Source of the DNA: Zobellia uliginosa
GTDB taxonomy: Bacteria > Bacteroidota > Bacteroidia > Flavobacteriales > Flavobacteriaceae
Assembly: GCF_018860745.1 (NCBI RefSeq)
Contig: NZ_JAHKPY010000014.1
Span: forward strand, 1,017,214-1,081,213
Reading direction: 5' to 3'
DNA length: 64,000 bases
Shown here: positions 55,172 to 63,046 of the stretch, one piece after another
Layout: each line of letters opens with the position of its first letter
Position numbering within the stretch: the first letter of the stretch is position 1
Notes under the pieces: model-generated
What the model was told of the DNA's origin: nothing
Databases searched by the model: none
The model's input: only the letters and a program-made list of their open reading frames with translations
Translations under genes and position numbers: made by a program

Positions 55172-55474
55172 CTAGATAAATTGTGGTGGTGGTCTAGTAA
55201 AGAGATAACTAGATAAATGCCTTTCATTTATGGCTACAGCAGGAGCTGAAATAGAAATGTTTGGCTCCCAAATGTAAAATTCTGTTTGTGGTATTACCTG
55301 AGGCTGTGTTTCTAAAAGCGGAGTAAAATTAACCGCAGTGGTAATATGACAAACTTCGCAATGCTGAACATCTGTATCGTCTGCATGATGCGTAAGCGCA
55401 TGTAAGCCCGCCACCTTGAAAAAAAGCATCAAGGCGATATAAAACATGGCGATTATGGGCTTTACGTTTTTCAT
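55172..55474 (-). CDS. Small His/Cys-rich envelope protein upstream of the TonB/ABC operon
   Basis: About 100 residues. An N-terminal hydrophobic helix (IIAMFYIALMLFFKVAGLH) is followed by HALTHHADDTDVQHCEVCH, a dense His/Cys motif that looks metal- or haem-binding, and a Pro-rich tail (TRPPPQFI). ATG at 55474 is chosen over TTG 55486. The sequence TACTTTTG upstream (55484-55491, reverse strand) matches TAnnTTTG, but there is no well-placed -33 TTG. Its position before the ATPase/TonB operon suggests a role with it. Confidence 0.6.
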   Translation of the reverse strand: MKNVKPIIAMFYIALMLFFKVAGLHALTHHADDTDVQHCEVCHITTAVNFTPLLETQPQVIPQTEFYIWEPNISISAPAVAINERHLSSYLFTRPPPQFI

Positions 55475-55672
55475 CGGAAGTGGCAAAAGTAAATAATATT
55501 CTAGAGTATCGTAAGTATGGTTTTGAAAAAAATACTAAACACCGTAATTTTTATAAGAAAGAATGGTGATTCGTTTGAGAGCCGGATGAACTGGCTAAGA
55601 TTTACATATTTATCTATCTATTAGAGAGAAGGCCATTTCCGCAATAGTAATTATAGAAAATGGTTGATACGT

Positions 55673-56341
55673 TTAGATGGATTCAAATTTCCAAAAATCG
55701 TTGGTGGGCAAAGGAGCCTCATAGGTTTTGGATTCTTTGGAATTGATATCTTCGTAAGTTATTTTCCATGCATGAAGGCAAATTGACAAGGGAAAATAGT
55801 CTTGATCAGAGCCATATTTTTCATCTCCAAAAATCGGGAGTCCTAAGTTGGCTAATTGAGCTCTAATTTGGTGAAATCTACCCGTTTTTGGTTTAACCTC
55901 TAAAAGATAACCAAAATGGTTTTGGCCAATAACCTGGTAGAAAAGCGAACAATTCTGGGAATCCTTTGTTTTTGTTGGAACGATATCCGCTCTTTTTTCT
56001 TTGGTATTCTTTACAAGAAAATCCACTAGGTTACCTCTGTTCTTTGCGGGCTTGTTCTTAACAATCGCTAAATAGGTTTTTTGGATTTTACGGCTGCTAA
56101 ATAAATTATTGAACTCAACTAAAATACTTTTTTTCTTTGCAAAAATCAATACACCACTAGTTACACGATCTAACCGATGAATAACCCCTATATAAGGTTT
56201 CCGTCTACTTTTTAAAAGATGGTTAAGGACTTGGGTTTCTACCGTAAGGTCTTCAAACGGACTTTTTTCACTAATAAGGCCAGCGGCTTTATTTACAACA
56301 ATATAATCATTGTTTTCATATATTACTTTAAGCTCAGGCAT
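55673..56341 (-). CDS. RluA-family pseudouridine synthase
   Basis: 222 residues; no N-terminal S4 domain. The catalytic motif is VIHRLDRVTSGVLIFAK (Asp58), with later KTGRFHQIRAQL and GDEKYG blocks. It isomerises uridine to pseudouridine in rRNA or tRNA; target not deducible. It is 40 bases downstream of the YgiQ-type gene on the same strand. Confidence 0.92.
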   Translation of the reverse strand: MPELKVIYENNDYIVVNKAAGLISEKSPFEDLTVETQVLNHLLKSRRKPYIGVIHRLDRVTSGVLIFAKKKSILVEFNNLFSSRKIQKTYLAIVKNKPAKNRGNLVDFLVKNTKEKRADIVPTKTKDSQNCSLFYQVIGQNHFGYLLEVKPKTGRFHQIRAQLANLGLPIFGDEKYGSDQDYFPLSICLHAWKITYEDINSKESKTYEAPLPTNDFWKFESI

Positions 56342-56381
56342 GTGGATTTTTGCTTTTCAATTTTACAATGGCAACAATCTT

Positions 56382-58334
56382 TTAACGTCTCTTATTTCTA
56401 GACTTACCCTTACTTTTTCGGCGAGAATGGCTTGCAGGAATTGCATCGTCAAACGTATTCTTTACGGCTACAGGTTTCACACTTTTCCAAGATTTGTTTT
56501 CTTTTTCAGGTACCAAAACTTCAACCAGATCCTTTCGGCCTAATTTATTTAAGGTATTTCTGATCCAATCTTTATTACCCTTCTTATACCAAAAGAAGAA
56601 ACGATGTTGTTCATCCTTTTCCTTTTTAGATTTTGGAGTTTTAGTTGGTTTTAAGGTATATGGATGATATCCACTATAATAAATAACCGTTGCAACGGTC
56701 ATAGGAGTAGGAGTGAAGCCTTGTACTTGTTCTAACTGAAAGCCCATATCCTTGGTTTCAGCAGCCAAATTGGCCATGTCTTCTACTTCGCAAGCCGGGT
56801 GATTGGAAATAAAATAGGGAATCAACTGAAGTTTCAAGTTCTTCTTGATATTGATTTTATCAAAACGCTCTTTAAACTTATGGAAATATTCAAAAGAAGG
56901 TTTGCGCATCAACTTTAAAACAGGGTCAGAGGTGTGTTCGGGAGCTACTTTTAACCGTCCGGAAATATGTTTCGTCATTACCTCTTCCGTATAATCATCT
57001 AATTCCTTTGGGTCCGCATTCTTATTAAATTCCGGAACCAACATATCATGACGTATACCACTCCCAATAAAGGATTTCTTAATTTTAGGGTGCTTATCTA
57101 CAGCTTGGTACAACTCGGTTAGCGGTTTGTGAGAAGTATCTAAATTGCTACATATTACAGGTGAAATACAGGAAGGGGCAACACATTTATCGCAGATGGA
57201 TTGTACTTTTCCTTTCATCTGGTACATATTAGCGGATGGTCCTCCAATATCTGATAGGTAGCCTTTAAAATCAGGCATATTAGCAACCTTGTCTACCTCC
57301 CTCAGTACAGACTCTTTACTTCTACTAGCTATAAATTTACCTTGATGTGCTGAAATCGTACAAAAACTACAACCGCCAAAACAACCACGATGAATGTTAA
57401 TGGATGTCTTAATCATTTCAAACGCAGGTATGGGTCCACGCTTATTATATTTTGGATGCGGTAAACGGGTGTAGGGCAAGTCAAAAGAAGCATCAATTTC
57501 CTTTTCGGTCATTGTGGGATACGGCGGGTTTATTACCAACGTTCTGCCTTTTACCCCTTGAAAAATACGTCTTGCTTTAAGTTTGTTAGACTCTTGCTCT
57601 ATCACTTTAAAGTTAGAGGCAAATTTTTTCTTATCCTTTAAACAGACTTCATGCGAAACTATTTCTACATCATCCCAATTTTTATTCTTCGGAATAGTCT
57701 CATTTTTATCTATTAAAAAAGCAGTCTGTGCTATGGTTTTTAAACTAGAAAAAGGAACTCCTTTTTGTAATAGCTTCACCACTTCTCTTAGAGGTTGCTC
57801 ACCCATACCATATACCAACATATCTGCCTTGGAAGTTTCTAAAATCGTAGGCATAAGCTTATCGCTCCAATAATCATAATGGGTTACTCTACGAAGGGAA
57901 GCTTCAATGCCACCTATCAATACAGGAACATCAGGGAACTTATCCTTTAATATACTTGAATATACAGATGTAGCATAATCCGGTCTAAAGCCTTTATCGC
58001 CATTGGGTGTATAGGCATCTTTATCTCTACGTTTTTTGCTTGCCGTATAATTACTGACCATAGGATCCATACAACCACCGGTAACACCAAAAAATAATTT
58101 AGGTGTTCCTAGTTTTGTAAAATCCTGCAAATCATCGTTTACACTAGGTTGTGGAACTATAGCTACTTTTAAACCATAACTTTCCAAGATACGACCAATT
58201 ACAGCAGGGCCAAAAGAAGGATGGTCTACATAGGCGTCTCCGCTAAATAGAATAACATCTAATTCTTGCCAACCCCGAATTTTTACTTCTTTGTTAGTAG
58301 TAGGTAGCCAATCTGTAAGTCTGTTGGTATGCAT
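56382..58334 (-). CDS. YgiQ-family radical SAM protein
   Basis: 650 residues. The N-terminal region (DVILFSGDAYVDHPSFG; GGIEASLRRVTHYDYW) is B12-binding-like. The iron-sulfur SAM site is HRGCFGGCSFCTISAHQGK (CxxxCxxC). Lys/Arg-rich C-terminal tail. YgiQ family function is not well defined (methyl transfer or cofactor work is suspected). It overlaps nothing and likely shares a transcript with the RluA gene. Confidence 0.93.
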   Translation of the reverse strand: MHTNRLTDWLPTTNKEVKIRGWQELDVILFSGDAYVDHPSFGPAVIGRILESYGLKVAIVPQPSVNDDLQDFTKLGTPKLFFGVTGGCMDPMVSNYTASKKRRDKDAYTPNGDKGFRPDYATSVYSSILKDKFPDVPVLIGGIEASLRRVTHYDYWSDKLMPTILETSKADMLVYGMGEQPLREVVKLLQKGVPFSSLKTIAQTAFLIDKNETIPKNKNWDDVEIVSHEVCLKDKKKFASNFKVIEQESNKLKARRIFQGVKGRTLVINPPYPTMTEKEIDASFDLPYTRLPHPKYNKRGPIPAFEMIKTSINIHRGCFGGCSFCTISAHQGKFIASRSKESVLREVDKVANMPDFKGYLSDIGGPSANMYQMKGKVQSICDKCVAPSCISPVICSNLDTSHKPLTELYQAVDKHPKIKKSFIGSGIRHDMLVPEFNKNADPKELDDYTEEVMTKHISGRLKVAPEHTSDPVLKLMRKPSFEYFHKFKERFDKINIKKNLKLQLIPYFISNHPACEVEDMANLAAETKDMGFQLEQVQGFTPTPMTVATVIYYSGYHPYTLKPTKTPKSKKEKDEQHRFFFWYKKGNKDWIRNTLNKLGRKDLVEVLVPEKENKSWKSVKPVAVKNTFDDAIPASHSRRKSKGKSRNKRR

Positions 58335-58602
58335 ATAGTTGCAAAGATACGGTTAAATTGGGTTTAGCAACCTTAAACGTTACTCGCCCAATAAGAATTA
58401 GTTTAATATTTTGATACGAGTTTGTAATCTTGTTACAATAGGTAAATTAACCGTTAAGCTATTAAACGTGTAAGGTTTAAAGGTTTTGTTATAATCCGAT
58501 TATGTTTTTTACGAGGACAATTCATACATTTTCGTTTAAAAAATCGTGATTCCAAAACCCAAGCAGTTGTACCTTACCTTTTAGAAAATTTATAACCTCT
58601 AC

Positions 58603-61290
58603 TTATTTAGGGATAGACCGGTTTTTTGGAATGTTAATGGATTCTTTACTGTCAACAGTTTCTTTGTTTTTAGAATAATCCATTTCTAATATCAAGTTAG
58701 CGATAAGGGCGGTCCACCCTGTTTGATGCGAGGCTCCCAGTCCTTTGCCTGAATCACCATCAAAAAACTCATAAAAGAGGTGGTGGTCTTTAAAAAATTC
58801 ATTTTCAGCATAAACTTTTTGTGGGTCATTATCGTGGTATTGAAACTTACCTTCAGGATTGCGTTCAAAAAGCTTTACCAATCTTTTGGTTAGCTCATCA
58901 GCAATTTGATTTAGGTTGATTTTATTTCCAGAACCCGTAGGGAATTCATACCTATACTCATCGCCATAAAAAGAATGAAATTTTCGCAGAGATTGAATGA
59001 TCATATAGTTCAAAGGCATCCATATAGGCCCGCGCCAGTTAGAATTGCCCCCGAACATGTTAGAAGTACTCTCGCCAGGTTCATAATTAATACTGTAGTG
59101 CCCATGATGTTGAAATACAAAGGGATGCTCTTTATGGTATTTAGAAAGGGAACGAATGCCAAAATCCGAAAGAAATTCATTTTCGTCCAATAATCTCTTT
59201 AGCAAATGTTCTAATCGGAAGCCCCTCATGATGGAGAACAAATAATTACCGTCTTCATTAACTTCTTCTATCCGAGAAATAAGGGATGCCAGGTCTGGAC
59301 GTGTTTTTACAATTTCGGTAGCTCTGCTTCGGAATTCCTTAAGGTGGTCAATTAAATCATTATTAATGATTTCTACGGCAAACATGGGAATAATACCCAC
59401 TAAAGACCGCACTTTCATCTGACTGGTTAAGCCGCTGGACATTTCAACAACGTCATAATAAAAGTTATCTGAATCGTCCCAAAGTGAGATTTCCTTTTTA
59501 CCTATATGGTGCATGGCCCATGCTATATTCAAAAAGTGCCTAAAAAATTTGGAGGTAGCTTCTTCGTAGGTGTTATTGATTTCCGTAAGTTCCAATGACA
59601 TCCGGAACATATTTAAAGTGAACATGGCCATCCAGCTTGTAGCATCTGCCTGTTGCATTCTTGTTATTCCCGGTGGCATATGGTTCCGGTCAAAAACACC
59701 AATATTATCCAGACCTAAAAATCCGCCTTCAAAAAGATCAGTACCGTGCTTATCCTTTTGGTTGACCCACCAGGTGAAGTTAATAAGTAACTTCTGGAAA
59801 GCCTTTTCTAAAAAGTCCGTATCACCCTTACCAGTTCGTTCTTTATCCTTGGAGTACACATTCCATACCGCCCAAGAATGAACGGGAGGGTTTACGTCAC
59901 TAAAATTCCATTCATAAGCAGGAATCTGCCCGTTGGGATGCATATAGTTTTCCTTTAATACCAAGAGGAGTTGTTCCTTTGCGAACAGGGGATCTATCTC
60001 AACAAACGATACCATATGAAAAGCTAAGTCCCACGCCGCATACCACGGGTATTCCCACTTGTCCGGCATTGATATAATATCTCTATTGGTAAGATGCTGC
60101 CAACTAGAATTTCTAGGATTTGCACGGTATGGCTTCTCTTCTCCCGGTCCGCCAAAAAGCCATTTAAAGACATCGTTATAGTAGAATTGCTTAGTCCATA
60201 AAAGCCCTGAAAAGGCACTTCTTGCAATTTCTTGGTGAGACTCAGGAATGTCTTTTTTAATCAAAGAGCCGTAAAATTCTTCACATTCTTTGATTCTTTC
60301 ATCAAATATAGCATCAAACTCCTTCCAAGGATTTTCTAATTTCTTTTTGCTTAGGCGTACCTTTATGGTCTTTTCTTGTCCTGGCTTCAACTTAAATTTG
60401 TGCCAGACTGCCATTTTAGAACCTGTCCTTTTGGGGTTAACGCTACGTTTGCCGGATACCACATGGTCATTGATACCGTCTTTTACATATTTGACCTTGT
60501 TATTTACTCCATAAATACGTTTATTGTTTGTCTCGTTTTCGCAAAAAAGCTGTTTACCATTTTCATGATAAAGAAAATAGTTGCCATTACGGGTGCTTTT
60601 GGATTGCACACAATCCTTACCTAAAACTTGCATCTCCGGACGTGAGAACCGTTTGTTGTGTTTCCAGAAATTCCGAAACCAAAAATGGGGTAGAATATGT
60701 ATATCCGCTTCTTTATTGCCACGGTTTATAACTGTGACTTTCATTAGAATATCTTCTGTATCCGCTTTAGCATATTCTATATAGCAATCAAAAAAGGCAT
60801 TGTTCTTAAAACAATCCGTATCTAATAATTCGTATTCCGGCAGTTCACGGCTACGTTGGTTTTTTTTCACCAGTTCTTCATACGGAAAGGCAGCATGTGG
60901 GTATTTATAAAGATATTTGCAGTAGGAATGGGTAGGAGAGGATACCTGATGAAAATAGAGTTCCTTTACATCTTCTCCGTGGTTACCTTGGTTATTGGTA
61001 AGGCCAAACAAGCGTTCTTTTAGAATGCGGTCCTTTCCGTTCCAAAAGGCAGGTGCTAAACAAAGTATTTCTCTGGAATCACAAAAACCGGCTATACCTT
61101 CTTCTCCCCATCTGTAGGCATTGCTTCGAGATTTTTCATGGTCTATAAATTCCCAGGCATGTCCATACTCGCTATAATCTTCGCGAACGGTTCCCCATTG
61201 TCTTTCGGCCACGTAAGGCCCCCATTTTTTCCAGTGGGTATTATTACCAGAAATGGATAGCCTTTTGCTTTCCGCATTTTTACTTGTCAT
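58603..61290 (-). CDS. GH63-like glucosidase (MGH1-like fold)
   Basis: 895 residues with no signal peptide. It follows the large bacterial glucosidase family of the GH63/MGH1 (alpha/alpha)6 clan: WGPYVAERQWGTVREDYSEYGHAWEF near the start, HFWFRNFWKHNK, WDLAFHMVSFVEIDP, and QIPAYEWNFSDVNPPVHSWA (candidate acid) in the catalytic domain, with FEFFDGDSGKGLGASHQTGWTALIA near the end. It probably hydrolyses alpha-glucosyl or mannosylglycerate-like substrates in the cytoplasm. Monocistronic. Confidence 0.85.
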   Translation of the reverse strand: MTSKNAESKRLSISGNNTHWKKWGPYVAERQWGTVREDYSEYGHAWEFIDHEKSRSNAYRWGEEGIAGFCDSREILCLAPAFWNGKDRILKERLFGLTNNQGNHGEDVKELYFHQVSSPTHSYCKYLYKYPHAAFPYEELVKKNQRSRELPEYELLDTDCFKNNAFFDCYIEYAKADTEDILMKVTVINRGNKEADIHILPHFWFRNFWKHNKRFSRPEMQVLGKDCVQSKSTRNGNYFLYHENGKQLFCENETNNKRIYGVNNKVKYVKDGINDHVVSGKRSVNPKRTGSKMAVWHKFKLKPGQEKTIKVRLSKKKLENPWKEFDAIFDERIKECEEFYGSLIKKDIPESHQEIARSAFSGLLWTKQFYYNDVFKWLFGGPGEEKPYRANPRNSSWQHLTNRDIISMPDKWEYPWYAAWDLAFHMVSFVEIDPLFAKEQLLLVLKENYMHPNGQIPAYEWNFSDVNPPVHSWAVWNVYSKDKERTGKGDTDFLEKAFQKLLINFTWWVNQKDKHGTDLFEGGFLGLDNIGVFDRNHMPPGITRMQQADATSWMAMFTLNMFRMSLELTEINNTYEEATSKFFRHFLNIAWAMHHIGKKEISLWDDSDNFYYDVVEMSSGLTSQMKVRSLVGIIPMFAVEIINNDLIDHLKEFRSRATEIVKTRPDLASLISRIEEVNEDGNYLFSIMRGFRLEHLLKRLLDENEFLSDFGIRSLSKYHKEHPFVFQHHGHYSINYEPGESTSNMFGGNSNWRGPIWMPLNYMIIQSLRKFHSFYGDEYRYEFPTGSGNKINLNQIADELTKRLVKLFERNPEGKFQYHDNDPQKVYAENEFFKDHHLFYEFFDGDSGKGLGASHQTGWTALIANLILEMDYSKNKETVDSKESINIPKNRSIPK

Positions 61291-61720
61291 GTATTACTAG
61301 TTAGGTTAGCTGTTGTTTTAGGTAAAAAACAGAGCATCTATAAACAAATCTCGAGATTGAATAATGATATTAATTTTATTGGTTTTTCCTTAAACAGTGC
61401 AAAAATAAGTACTTATAGGGTATATTGAAGTTAGTACGAAAGCAGATTTACCTTATTGCCAGTATGTTATAGTACATTTTATCACATTACAAAAAAATGT
61501 ATTCATAATTGAAGAAGTCCTATTTTAAATAGTTTGAAAGTTCTTCAAAATAGGGTAAGGCTATCTTTAAATTACTAGTTAGTAATTAGTATTAACAAAA
61601 TAATTTAAGAATTATTAAAGCATAGAAGGTTTGATGTTTTGAGCAAACGCCATATGTTTTTATACCCTAAATCTGCATAACTAACCCTAAGCATCCACAA
61701 AAATCACTGTACCTGTAAAG
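61291..61720. other. Gene-free AT-rich stretch upstream of the GH63-like gene
   Basis: About 430 bp without a credible frame on either strand. It should hold the promoter of the reverse-strand glucosidase. I saw no strong hairpin or full promoter. The IS110-like relic begins just to the right. Confidence 0.35.
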
Positions 61721-61731
61721 AACCCATCAAT

Positions 61732-61915
61732 AGAAGGCTCAAAAGCTTACGTCTTCGTGCGCTGTAACCCGACATAGTTCTATAACAGACTAAATCTGAA
61801 CAAGGTAAAGCCGTTGGTTGCACTCGTAGCGGTGCAGGGAAAACTATTATTATTGATGTACACCATATGGAAGAACGAAGAAAATTATAATGCTGAATTT
61901 GAAATAAAAAAGTAG
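61732..61915 (+). pseudogene. Decayed IS110/IS1111-type transposase C-terminus
   Basis: From 61778 a frame reads FYNRLNLNKVKPLVALVAVQ followed by GKLLLLMYTIWKNEENYNAE and stops at 61913. This is the typical end of Bacteroidota IS110-family transposases (FYxRL...K...VA..AVxxKLLxLIYTLWKxN). Just upstream, in another frame (61732-61764), RRLKSLRLRAL recalls the preceding helix; a frameshift and a TAG at 61775-61777 separate the pieces. It is a fragment only. It lies just left of the truncated attC-like repeat. Confidence 0.5.
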
Positions 61916-62011
61916 CAAAAGCATAAAGCCCTTGCTGCGCGGGATAACAGTTAGGTAAATCAACCTGTTTCCTAAATTATCAAAGAAAAAACTTGTTTTT
62001 TGACACAGTAC

Positions 62012-62188
62012 CTATGAACAGTACGGGAGCAAACTGGCGGTTGCTTTCCGCCACGCACATAGCGAAATCTTTGTGTTTTGTTTTTTTTTGTGTCAAAGCG
62101 AAATCCCAAAGATTTTGCGGACTTCATAAAAATACGCAAACCTTTCGATTAAGACTGAAGCCCGTATTGTTTATAGGTTGTGTTGGGT
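62012..62188. repeat. attC-like repeat 1 (truncated at its left end)
   Basis: An imperfect direct copy (my estimate about 80% identity) of the element at 62806-63001. Both contain GAACAGTACGGGAGC, CTTTCCGCC, AGCGAAATCTTT, TAAAAATACGCAA and CCCGTATTGTTTATAGG in the same order. Internal arms are self-complementary (CAGTACGGG with CCCGTATTG; GCGAAATCTTT with AAAGATTTTGC). It ends in GTTGGGT (62182-62188), a perfect GTTRRRY core. The left end expected from repeat 2 is missing, replaced by IS110-relic flank. Confidence 0.6.
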
Positions 62189-62195
62189 GTAGTTT

Positions 62196-62495
62196 TTATT
62201 CCGTTATTCTATTTTTCAAATCCATTCTCTCGTGCAAAATTCTGATGATTTCGATTCTATCATTTGATATCTGTTGATAGAATATAATATGTTTTCCAGA
62301 TTTGAGTCCGAGTAGGTTTCTGCTTATTCCGCTATATTCTTTTCCAATTTCGGGATTTTCGCCGATTCCATTACAAGCCATCTTAACTGTTGCATAATAT
62401 TTATCAGCTTGCTTTTCACACCATTTTTCAAAAGTGTAATCCCAAATATCATTTAAGTCATCAATGGCTTCTTGTCTCAGTAAAACTTTAGCCAT
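62196..62495 (-). CDS. parE: RelE/ParE-family toxin
   Basis: 99 residues of the ParE/RelE fold: KVLLRQEAIDDLNDIWDYTF, GENPEIGKEYSG, and SGKHIIFYQQISNDRIEIIRILHERMD with the C-terminal strand signature. ParE members inhibit gyrase; RelE members cleave mRNA. The catalytic residues of RelE are not clear, so ParE is favoured. Its start overlaps the antitoxin stop by 8 bp, as usual for type II modules. It lies inside the attC-like cassette. Confidence 0.87.
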   Translation of the reverse strand: MAKVLLRQEAIDDLNDIWDYTFEKWCEKQADKYYATVKMACNGIGENPEIGKEYSGISRNLLGLKSGKHIIFYQQISNDRIEIIRILHERMDLKNRITE

Positions 62496-62736
62496 TTTTT
62501 CTTTTTTCAGCCTTTAGTTTTTTAAGATTTTCATCAAAGTCAAAATCCTCAACCAAAGGACTGTTCAATCCCTCTTGTATTGCATTTCTCAACGCGATTA
62601 CTTTATTTTCTTCATTTTCCAGCATTCTTAGTCCAGCTCTTATAACTTCGCTAACGTTCTTATATCGACCAGCAGAAACTTGAGTTTGTACAAATTGGTC
62701 AAAATAATTCCCGAGTGATATGGATGTATTCTTCAT
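62488..62736 (-). CDS. parD: ParD/CopG-family antitoxin
   Basis: 82 residues from ATG 62736 (an earlier TTG would add 9 residues). The ribbon-helix-helix start is NTSISLGNYFDQFVQTQVSA with GRYKNVSEVIRAGLRMLE, the ParD signature, and a charged C-terminal tail binds the toxin. It precedes and overlaps the toxin gene. The promoter must lie in 62737-62805, just inside the ACCCAAC site. Confidence 0.87.
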   Translation of the reverse strand: MKNTSISLGNYFDQFVQTQVSAGRYKNVSEVIRAGLRMLENEENKVIALRNAIQEGLNSPLVEDFDFDENLKKLKAEKRKNG

Positions 62737-62805
62737 TGTATGAATTTTACTCAAATTTACCAAAAATTGGTAAAATGTCCAAATTTGGCTGAATTTTCAA
62801 ATTGC

Positions 62806-63001
62806 ACCCAACGGTTTAGCCATGAACAGTACGGGAGCATACTAGCGTTTTCTTTCCGCCATGCACTTAGCGAAATCTTTTTGTTTTGATTTATTTTTTA
62901 CTGTCTAGAGCAAAATGCAAAAGATTTGGCGGACTCTATAAAAATACGCAAGCCTTAGCTTTTAAGACCTAAGCCCGTATTGTTTATAGGTTGTGTTGTA
63001 T
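62806..63001. repeat. attC-like repeat 2 (complete, 196 bp)
   Basis: It begins with ACCCAAC (62806-62812, RYYYAAC type) and ends with GTTGTAT (62995-63001, near GTTRRRY). Outer arms pair loosely (CAGTACGGG with CCCGTATTG). Inner arms TCCGCC and AAATCTTTTTG pair with CAAAAGATTTGGCGGA, with a 12-base unpaired bulge, resembling attC folding with extrahelical bases. It shares its sequence with repeat 1. ACCCAAC is the exact complement of GTTGGGT at the far end of the toxin-antitoxin unit. Confidence 0.6.
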
Positions 63002-63046
63002 GGCGTTTTACTCAATTAACACGTAGCGCTTTTTAGTTTATTGCTC

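Noticed and set aside
61777-61917. A real small protein in the IS110-like stretch
   Set aside because: The peptide matches a transposase end, lacks a start codon and follows an in-frame stop, so it is a remnant.
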